In this document: in pieces, positions 14,265-19,075 of the stretch
How positions within the stretch are numbered: position 1 is the first letter of the stretch
Layout of the letters: each line of letters starts with the position of its first letter
Source: 2-12-FULL-41-17 sp964562855
GTDB lineage: Bacteria > Patescibacteriota > Microgenomatia > Curtissbacterales > GWA2-41-24
DNA length: 19,075 bases
Direction of reading: 5' to 3'
Assembly (NCBI GenBank): GCA_964562855.1
Contig: CAZLVB010000015.1
Span: 1 to 19,075 of the forward strand
Program-made: the position numbers and the translations under genes
Notes under the pieces: generated by a model
What the model was told of the DNA's origin: nothing
The model's database searches: none
Seen by the model: only the letters and a program-made list of their open reading frames with translations

Positions 14265-15383
14265 ATGATTGATAGAGAATCACGTCCCGATATTTTTGAG
14301 CCGAACTTCGGGAACATTGAACCAATTGACTTCATAAGAAGTAGAAGGCAGAGCAGGCAACTTAGATTTGATATTCCTGAAGATGTAGCTGAATTTTTTT
14401 CTTGCACTTTTGGTGGGGACAAAGATCCTAATGTTTTGAAAGAGATTTCAAACCAAAGCCGCTTGCTAAGGGCATGGATTGTCGAAACGGGTGGAGGATG
14501 CAGGCAGTATCATGGATTTGTTGACGGAAGCTATGCGCCACCTCCTAAAGGTTCAATTGATTGGAGCTGGAAGGGGGGACTTGGGGAAACTCAATATTTA
14601 TCAATTGATCCTCATATTATCGAAGACTACACATGGCTTGAGCGCAGCAGAAATAAAACGGGAAACAGTCAGTTAGTGACAGTTGCTTCTTTGATTCTTT
14701 CCGGAGAAATGTCGGGATACTTTCATATTACGTACAGTCATGCAAAGGGCTTGCCTTTTTATCAGAGCAGGGATTCGGTTGGCGCACTGGAGGTTTTTAG
14801 GGTCCCAAATTGTGATCACGGAGACAAACACGGAGGCTTAGCAGTTATAAAAGAGATGCCGGATCAGCTAGTGGAAATTTCCTATGATGATTACGGAAAA
14901 CTGAGATTCGTCGGATTATATCCGTCAACAAGTCTAAATTTAGAAGGAGTTAGGTGTGATGTCGAGATTAACTGGGAGTTTGACTATTTTTATCCCCGGG
15001 AAGAAAGAGCTGCAGAAGACGAAACGATAATACATTTTAATCCGAGAGTAATTGCGCAAGACGGTGCGCAAGAGGTAGAGGGTAGAAGGTTCGAGTTGAG
15101 CCAAGAAGGAGATAACTGGGTTTTGACTGTCTTTGATTTTTTTGATTCTGAAGACTGGGCATATAGATTTATAATTCCGTCAAAGATGGAGGTTGAAAAT
15201 GTTATTGACGAAAAAGGCGAGCAGGTTCACAGATTTTCGTTTGAAAAAGATGTTATTCCAGAAGCTTTAAGACGTGATATTACAACAGACGGCTTTGATA
15301 ATCATTGGATGCGGCCGGATTTGCTAAAGACAATTGGAATTGGGCTCGAGGTGAACCCAGTCACAGCCAGCTCTCGAGAGTAA
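14265..15383 (+). CDS. Unknown soluble protein (372 residues)
   Basis: The start is set by the promoter just upstream. The protein has no signal peptide or membrane helix and is rich in Asp, Glu and aromatic residues. Visible stretches include FIRSRRQSRQLRFDIPEDV (35-53 region, basic then acidic), IVETGGGCRQYHGFVDGSY, YFHITYSHAKGLPFYQSRDS and a beta-rich C-terminal half (for example FELSQEGDNWVLTVFDFF). Histidines and acids in YFHITYSHAKG and NCDHGDKHGG could bind metal, but no known motif is complete. It has its own promoter and no partner downstream, because 820 bp without a confident gene follow. No family is recognised. Confidence 0.6.
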   Translation: MIDRESRPDIFEPNFGNIEPIDFIRSRRQSRQLRFDIPEDVAEFFSCTFGGDKDPNVLKEISNQSRLLRAWIVETGGGCRQYHGFVDGSYAPPPKGSIDWSWKGGLGETQYLSIDPHIIEDYTWLERSRNKTGNSQLVTVASLILSGEMSGYFHITYSHAKGLPFYQSRDSVGALEVFRVPNCDHGDKHGGLAVIKEMPDQLVEISYDDYGKLRFVGLYPSTSLNLEGVRCDVEINWEFDYFYPREERAAEDETIIHFNPRVIAQDGAQEVEGRRFELSQEGDNWVLTVFDFFDSEDWAYRFIIPSKMEVENVIDEKGEQVHRFSFEKDVIPEALRRDITTDGFDNHWMRPDLLKTIGIGLEVNPVTASSRE

Positions 15384-15420
15384 TTTTTAGCCTATAGTTG
15401 TTATTCGAAGGAGAGGGAAA

Positions 15421-15448
15421 CTAGTGGCTAGTTACTAGTTCCTAGTCA
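15421..15448. repeat. Degenerate 7-bp tandem repeat, inverted relative to 11896-11955
   Basis: CTAGTGG, CTAGTTA, CTAGTTC, CTAGTCA: four units in 7-bp register. CTAGTGG is the reverse complement of CCACTAG, the unit of the perfect array 3.5 kb upstream, so this looks like an older, decayed copy in the other orientation. Confidence 0.65.
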
Positions 15449-15829
15449 GTGGTAACCAGTTTTAGTCTCGGATTAGCTTCAAATTTATATCAAAAAATAA
15501 CGGGGATGGGGAAGCAGGGTAGGGGGCATAGAAGTATAAATTTAGGTTCAGATGATATAGTTTGATTCAATACGTGAAAAATTGTGTGAAAATGTATGCA
15601 ATAAATATAGGACTAAAATTAGCTAGCCAGTCCGGATCTTTTGGTAGCTAGACGGTGCGATTCGTCTGTAAAACTATGAGATCTATGCTCTCTCTTAGGG
15701 AACGCTTGAATGTCATTGGCGGGTCTGTAAATAGACTGCTATAGGTGTTTTGAAGGTTTGCGGAGGGCTTCTCGGGGAGGGGCCGAAAAGTAATTTTTAA
15801 TTCACAATTATAAATTTTCAAATCAATTA

Positions 15830-15867
15830 CTGGTCGTCTTAGACCCCTTGTTACTCCCTGCGACCAG
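15830..15867. other. Stem-loop, 7-bp perfect stem
   Basis: CTGGTCG (15830-15836) and CGACCAG (15861-15867) pair perfectly around a 24-nt loop. No T-run follows, so it is not a standard terminator. Confidence 0.4.
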
Positions 15868-15894
15868 AGAACCAAAATATATTTCTATTCCCCA

Positions 15895-15924
15895 TACGTC
15901 GCACAATAATACTTTTACGACGTA
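15895..15924. other. Stem-loop, 7-bp perfect stem
   Basis: TACGTCG (15895-15901) and CGACGTA (15918-15924) pair perfectly around a 16-nt A/T-rich loop. It could be an RNA hairpin or a dyad for a DNA-binding protein. Confidence 0.4.
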
Positions 15925-16020
15925 AGGTAGGTTCGAGAGAGGGCATGGAGGTAAATTTATAATTTTCAATTTCTAATTTTTAATTGTTGAATTATTTACT
16001 ATGTTCTCTCTTTTGGCTTT

Positions 16021-16143
16021 TTATTTCCAGCTTTTTGTTTTGTCCGATTTGATCCATTTATCCCCTATTTGTTTCCATAGTGAACTTTTATATTCTCTTT
16101 TACCCCGTAAGATCTGCTGGTGGGATGATGTCTGATAGGTCAT
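16021..16143 (-). CDS. Possible 40-residue basic protein
   Basis: A minus-strand frame from ATG (16141-16143) to TAA (16021-16023) reads MTYQTSSHQQILRGKREYKS and ends KWIKSDKTKSWK. It is lysine-rich and looks more protein-like than the surrounding frames. The open frame continues upstream to a stop at the end of the neighbouring gene without another start codon. No Shine-Dalgarno or good -10 is present, so this may be a fragment of a decayed gene. Low confidence. Confidence 0.2.
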   Translation of the reverse strand: MTYQTSSHQQILRGKREYKSSLWKQIGDKWIKSDKTKSWK

Positions 16144-16204
16144 TGGGACAAAAAAGCCTTTTAAGACGCGATAAACGGCTCGTGGTACTTGCCGGGAAAA
16201 GGGT

Positions 16205-16693
16205 TTAGCCTAGTTTGGCTGCGTTTACTGAAACGACTGGTTCTTTCTTATTGTTATAGTCAACAGAAATTAGCGGTTGGTTGGATGTGAAATCTTCTTT
16301 ATTTCTGTAAATTCTGAGCGGAACTCCCAAACTGTTTGTGTAGAATCTGATCAGAAAAGCTGGTAGGGCTGTGCCGATTTTTCTTAGACGGTCGGGTAAT
16401 TCCAGCGAGAGTGTCAGACCGTCTACGCTAATTAGGATATTATCTTCTACATCCTGGGCAAGATCATCGCTAAGGCTATCGACTACTATGGCAAACGTTG
16501 GTCTTGATCCACCGCCTTTGGGTACTATCGATAAGACGGGTTCTCCTTCTAAATTTCTTATAAAGAGGTTAATTTGACCGGCTGCAATTGCTTCTCGTAG
16601 TAAACGACGTCTGGCGAGATTTACCTCTGTCCAATCGCCTTCTTCTTTAAGTTCTTCCTGGATTGTTCTTGCGCCGCTTGGATGAAATTCCAT
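16205..16693 (-). CDS. Hypothetical protein (162 residues)
   Basis: The product starts MEFHPSGARTIQEELKEEGD, with an amphipathic helix up to residue 35 (EVNLARRRLLREAIAAGQI), then a beta-rich body: NLFIRNLEGEPVLSIVP, TFAIVVDSLSDDLAQDVEDN, ILISVDGLTLSLELPDRLRK and a C-terminal strand pair. No membrane segment or known motif. On the minus strand TAAAAT, preceded by TGA as in an extended -10, ends 8 nt before the ATG and supports the start. It lies 71 bp downstream of pyrH on the same strand but seems to have its own promoter. Confidence 0.6.
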   Translation of the reverse strand: MEFHPSGARTIQEELKEEGDWTEVNLARRRLLREAIAAGQINLFIRNLEGEPVLSIVPKGGGSRPTFAIVVDSLSDDLAQDVEDNILISVDGLTLSLELPDRLRKIGTALPAFLIRFYTNSLGVPLRIYRNKEDFTSNQPLISVDYNNKKEPVVSVNAAKLG

Positions 16694-16764
16694 GGAGATT
16701 TATTTTATCATATTGGATCTAAAAACTATAGGTTAAAGAGGCCGGGAGATGAGTCCTTCGGTGC

Positions 16765-17475
16765 TTAGGATATCAAGGTGCCAACTTTTTCGCCGGCGAC
16801 TGCTTTTTGTATATTGCCTTCGCGATTTAGATTAAAAACCAAAATCGGTATATTGTGCTCCATGCAAAGTGAAAGAGCGCTGTTGTCCAGAACTTCGATT
16901 TGTTTGTCTTTAAGGGCTTTTTCGAGTTTAATGCTTTCAAATTTTTTAGCGCCTTTGAACTTAGCCGGATCCTTGTCATAAACGCCGTCGACTTTAGTGG
17001 CCTTTAGGATAATTTGGCAACCGGTTTCCAGTGCTCGAAGGGCGGCAGCTGTGTCTGTAGTGAAATAGGGATTGCCGGTGCCGCCCGCAAAGACTACAAC
17101 TCTGCCTTTTTCCAAGTGGCGGATGGCGCGTCTTCTGATATAGGGTTCGCAGACATCTTTGATTTCGATTGCCGAGAGCACCCTGGTTGGCTGATTTTGC
17201 TTCTCGAGGGCGTTTTGCAAGGCAAGCGAGTTCATAACCGTGGCCATCATGCCGATGTAGTCGCCTACAGTCCGTTCCAGTCCGTGTTCTGCAGCAGAAG
17301 TGCCCCTAAAGATGTTGCCTCCGCCTACCACGATGGCGATTTGGGCGCCTGCTTGAGTAGCTTTGGTTATCTCTTTAGCCAGCCAGCTGGTGAATTCCGG
17401 ATCTATGCCGTATTCTCTTTTGCCAAGAAATGTTTCACCGGAGAGTTTGAGAAGAACGCGTTTGTATTTAGGCAT
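16765..17475 (-). CDS. pyrH: Uridylate kinase (UMP kinase) PyrH
   Basis: The 236-residue product has the bacterial UMP kinase signature in order: RVLLKLSGETFLG (residues 5-17), IAIVVGGGNIFRGT (45-58), GDYIGMMATVMNSLALQ, AGGTGNPYFTTDTAAALRA and ILKATKVDGVYDKDPAKF. This amino-acid-kinase-fold enzyme phosphorylates UMP to UDP with ATP and is normally an allosteric hexamer. Length is typical. The usual partners tsf and frr are not adjacent; a pilin gene lies upstream and an unknown gene downstream, each apparently with its own promoter. Confidence 0.96.
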   Translation of the reverse strand: MPKYKRVLLKLSGETFLGKREYGIDPEFTSWLAKEITKATQAGAQIAIVVGGGNIFRGTSAAEHGLERTVGDYIGMMATVMNSLALQNALEKQNQPTRVLSAIEIKDVCEPYIRRRAIRHLEKGRVVVFAGGTGNPYFTTDTAAALRALETGCQIILKATKVDGVYDKDPAKFKGAKKFESIKLEKALKDKQIEVLDNSALSLCMEHNIPILVFNLNREGNIQKAVAGEKVGTLIS

Positions 17476-17482
17476 TTATGTT

Positions 17483-17512
17483 ATTTTAGCAGTACCAATT
17501 TATATTTGTCGA
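17483..17512 (-). promoter_or_regulatory. pyrH promoter (leaderless geometry)
   Basis: On the minus strand: TCGACA (17507-17512), 18 bp, TAAAAT (17483-17488), then 7 nt to the pyrH ATG at 17475. It separates pyrH transcription from the pilin gene upstream. Confidence 0.55.
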
Positions 17513-17535
17513 CGGTATTTATATTAAGAGCATTT

Positions 17536-18177
17536 TTACCAAGCCTCTGCCCCTGGTGACCAGCGGCCAAAGTGCCAGTCGCCACTTTGAGGATCTGAAC
17601 AAGGACCCCATGTTGCCGGTCCTTTATAAAAACTGTCATTTGGAGGAGTAGCTTCGGTTTCTGCGCCGCAATAGATTGCAACTTTGTAATCAGCACCATC
17701 AGATTTATAAACATAGCAAAATACATCAACTCCCGAGTAATCTGTGGGCTTGTGGCTCATTACATCATTATTTGTTCCGCGCTTAGGGTCAAGGGGAAGT
17801 GTTTTTATGTGGTTTGGAGTAAGGCTTGGAATCCAAGCATTTGGACCGGATACGCCTTTATTACCCTGCCAGAAGGGATTAGCGCATGGACTATACCAAT
17901 CACCATCAGTTGAGGGATAGGCTAGGTTTTCAATATAATAGGCTTCAAGGGTCTTGCTTATTTGGTTAAGGTTGGTTTTTCGTTCCGCATCCCTGGCTTG
18001 CCCACCCCGTTTCCCTGGATTAAATGTTACTAGAGCAGAGGCTGTCAAGAGGCCAAGTATGGCTATAACAATCAACAGTTCGATTAAGGTAAATGCTTTT
18101 CTTTTTAATATTTGAAGGCGTCTATCCGGTTTTTTGAGATTTTTTGAATAGCGAGATTTTTTAAGGACAGGTTTCAT
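17536..18177 (-). CDS. Type IV pilin / type II secretion pseudopilin-like protein
   Basis: The 213-residue protein has a long basic leader and the class III signal KRKAFTLIELLIVIAILGLL; cleavage would fall between Ala28 and Phe29, with the key Glu at position +5 (Glu33). Ala at -1 replaces the more common Gly. The hydrophobic helix (29-48) is followed by RDAERKTNLNQISKTLEAYY, the usual pilin alpha1 continuation, then a globular domain with five cysteines and aromatic-rich loops (GDWYSPCANPFW, GPATWGPCSDPQSGDWHFG). Such proteins form surface pili used for attachment or DNA uptake, or a pseudopilus. No prepilin peptidase or assembly ATPase is in the window. The first ATG was used. Confidence 0.88.
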   Translation of the reverse strand: MKPVLKKSRYSKNLKKPDRRLQILKRKAFTLIELLIVIAILGLLTASALVTFNPGKRGGQARDAERKTNLNQISKTLEAYYIENLAYPSTDGDWYSPCANPFWQGNKGVSGPNAWIPSLTPNHIKTLPLDPKRGTNNDVMSHKPTDYSGVDVFCYVYKSDGADYKVAIYCGAETEATPPNDSFYKGPATWGPCSDPQSGDWHFGRWSPGAEAW

Positions 18178-18264
18178 CTGCTTTTATTATTGAATATTAT
18201 TTATATAAGATCAATAAAAAAGACTTGTTTATTAGTAAGCCTATAATATTTTACAATTTACCTC

Positions 18265-18456
18265 ATCACGGCTAAAGCAAAGGAATTGGGTTTTTCTACT
18301 GGTTCACGACTTCAACATCAGAATAAAGCTTGTTGATGGATTCTTGGTGTTATTATCGATATTGATGAAGATGGTAAGGTAAATGTTTGGGTTCATGTTT
18401 GCAAATTAAGTTGGCCTATAGATGAAGTATTCCCTGTTCCAGCAATTCAAGAATAA
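18265..18456 (+). pseudogene. Decayed small gene with lost start codon and in-frame TGA
   Basis: A frame ending at TAA (18454-18456) reads, after an internal TGA (18334-18336), WILGVIIDIDEDGKVNVWVH then CKLSWPIDEVFPVPAIQE, and before it TAKAKELGFSTGSRLQHQNK. Both halves look like one protein of about 63 residues, perhaps a small beta-barrel. TACAAT (18252-18257) ends 7 nt before an ATC codon (18265) where the other genes here have ATG, so the start also seems mutated. TGA is a normal stop elsewhere in the window, so recoding is unlikely. Confidence 0.45.
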
Positions 18457-18542
18457 TAAATGTCTATTACCAACTTAAATTAAGCAATTGTTAAATCCTT
18501 ATAGTTTTAGTCGTAGAATTTTATAAATACGCTTAAAAATTA

Positions 18543-18572
18543 TTGATTTTTGCTTTAAATGCGTCGTACAAT
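18543..18572 (+). promoter_or_regulatory. Promoter of the tyrosine recombinase gene (leaderless geometry)
   Basis: TTGATT (18543-18548), 18 bp, TACAAT (18567-18572), then 6 nt to the ATG at 18579. Confidence 0.55.
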
Positions 18573-18578
18573 GTAAAT

Positions 18579-19075
18579 ATGATTAACCTCCCTGCCCTGG
18601 TCGATGAGTTCTTGGAATATCTTGAAATCGAACGCAATCTCTCCCCTCTTACTATCCGTGATTATCGCCATTATTTAAATAACTTTTGTGAATGGTCAAA
18701 AGTTAACTCCCCTATTGCGCGTCCCGGGGATATAACTGTCGAACTAGTACGCAAATATAGAGTCTATTTAGCCCACTATCCTTCGACAAGCTCAGGACCT
18801 TCGGCGCGTCAGCCACTCGCAAAGGTAACGCAGAATTATTACATAATCGCTCTAAGATCGTTCCTGCGTTATTTAATCAGGAAAGATTTGTCCGTACTTA
18901 CCCCGGACAAAATCGAACTGCCAAAGGTTGAAAGTCGGTCTTTGAAGTTTTTAGACCGCGATGCTCTGGAGCGTCTTTTGGCTCAGCCCAACGTTTCTTC
19001 TGAGCGCGGACTTAGGGATAAAACAATTATGGAGATGCTTTTTTCGACAGGCTTGAGGGTTTCCGAGCTTTGCAA
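18579..19075 (+). CDS. XerC/XerD-type tyrosine recombinase, 3' partial
   Basis: The frame is open to the end of the window (165 codons). It begins MINLPALVDEFLEYLEIERN, the SAM-like core-binding domain that clamps DNA, with LSPLTIRDYRHYLNNFCEW and QNYYIIALRSFLRYLIRK. Then comes the start of the catalytic domain, LDRDALERLL and MEMLFSTGLRVSEL, where the Arg of TGLR is the first catalytic residue; the HxxR and Tyr motifs would lie beyond the window. Xer recombinases resolve chromosome dimers, and relatives serve as integrases; with no mobile-element genes around, a housekeeping role is likelier. Residues about 69-76 (STSSGPSA) come from an inserted repeat. Confidence 0.88.
   Translation, partial: MINLPALVDEFLEYLEIERNLSPLTIRDYRHYLNNFCEWSKVNSPIARPGDITVELVRKYRVYLAHYPSTSSGPSARQPLAKVTQNYYIIALRSFLRYLIRKDLSVLTPDKIELPKVESRSLKFLDRDALERLLAQPNVSSERGLRDKTIMEMLFSTGLRVSELC
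18780..18804. repeat. Dispersed repeat core (TTCGACAAGCTCAGGA) inserted in the recombinase gene
   Basis: The core TTCGACAAGCTCAGGA is flanked by CC and CCTTCGG. It is in frame and encodes P-S-T-S-S-G-P-S in the loop between YRVYLAHY and the next helix (KVTQNYYIIALR). I recognise this core as a very common dispersed repeat in environmental bacterial genomes, from memory rather than a search. Confidence 0.7.

Larger units (their letters stand above)
15384..16204. other. 820-bp region without a confident gene: repeats and stem-loops
   Basis: Contents from left to right: a degenerate 7-bp repeat (15421-15448); a mixed stretch with no signal seen (15469-15610); stems AGCTA(g)CCA/TGGTAGCT (15621-15649) and AGACG/CGTCT (15650-15667); two AT-rich repeat fragments (15791-15830 and 15953-16000); perfect 7-bp stems CTGGTCG/CGACCAG (15830-15867) and TACGTCG/CGACGTA (15895-15924); and a possible 40-residue frame on the minus strand (16021-16143). 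No tmRNA, RNase P, SRP or tRNA signature was found on either strand. It may be an RNA gene, a graveyard of repeats, or both. Confidence 0.5.

Noticed and set aside
15648..15875. 75-residue minus-strand open frame
   Set aside because: No start signal, no family resemblance, and it runs through an AT-rich repeat fragment and a stem-loop.
15384..16204. tmRNA, RNase P RNA, SRP RNA or tRNA in the long non-genic block
   Set aside because: The conserved core sequences of these RNAs are absent on both strands; the GGAAGCAG near 15510 lacks the rest of the SRP motif.
17014..17559. 181-residue plus-strand open frame over pyrH
   Set aside because: It is antisense to the clearly conserved UMP kinase and has no family signature or start signals.
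18334..18336. UGA recoded as glycine or tryptophan
   Set aside because: Several intact genes in the window end in TGA (for example at 2552, 4887, 9303 and 11400), so it is a working stop.
18579..19075. Integrase of a mobile element
   Set aside because: No attachment site, phage or conjugation genes are nearby; the N-terminus is like housekeeping XerC/XerD. The missing C-terminal part prevents a firm decision.

Overview
The window looks like a chromosomal segment from an uncultured Candidate Phyla Radiation (Patescibacteria) bacterium, most likely the Microgenomates side. This is inferred from several features: compact and often overlapping genes, many short unrecognised proteins, a LytR_C-type envelope protein, a standalone GlmU-like acetyltransferase domain, very short promoter-to-start distances, and several kinds of short dispersed repeat lying between and inside genes. 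TGA is an ordinary stop (several intact genes end with it), so this is not a UGA-recoding CPR lineage. No rRNA, tRNA or CRISPR array was found.

Layout. 1-2908 (+): the 3' part of a CPA2-type cation/proton antiporter with an RCK domain, a 45-residue basic protein, a LytR_C-like membrane protein and a small membrane protein. 2905-3591 (-): a TPR protein. 3769-4887 (+): a TyrA-like prephenate dehydrogenase with an ACT domain. 4907-5644: a REP-associated Y1 transposase (RAYT, -) between two 35-bp double-hairpin REP elements. 5681-6826 (+): yebC and an unknown gene. 6841-7274 (-): a gene that appears frameshifted. 7375-8676 (+): a degenerate STAND-like ATPase fused to an OmpR/PhoB-type winged helix, with a pho-box-like tandem repeat in its promoter.

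8698-12770 (+) is the most interesting block. It holds a GlmU-C-like acetyltransferase, an ATP-grasp subunit with ATP-citrate-lyase citrate-site residues, a SucD-like subunit with the phospho-histidine motif, an unknown protein, and a citryl-CoA-lyase-type citrate synthase homologue. A hairpin terminator closes the block. Together these look like a three-subunit citrate-cleaving system (citrate + CoA + ATP to acetyl-CoA + oxaloacetate), and the acetyl-CoA could serve the acetyltransferase at the head of the block.

12877-15383 (+): ruvC, a polytopic membrane protein and a 372-residue unknown protein. 15384-16204 is an 820-bp region without a confident gene but rich in repeats and stem-loops. 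16205-18177 (-): an unknown protein, pyrH (UMP kinase) and a type IV pilin-like protein. 18265-18456: a decayed small gene. 18579-end (+): the N-terminal part of a XerC/D-type tyrosine recombinase.

Two genome-wide habits show here. First, about ten genes have a -10-like hexamer ending 5-8 nt before the start codon, which is leaderless geometry, while genes inside operons tend to have Shine-Dalgarno sequences. Second, short palindromes have settled everywhere, two of them in frame inside conserved enzymes. All assignments come from reading the sequence; no database search was run.
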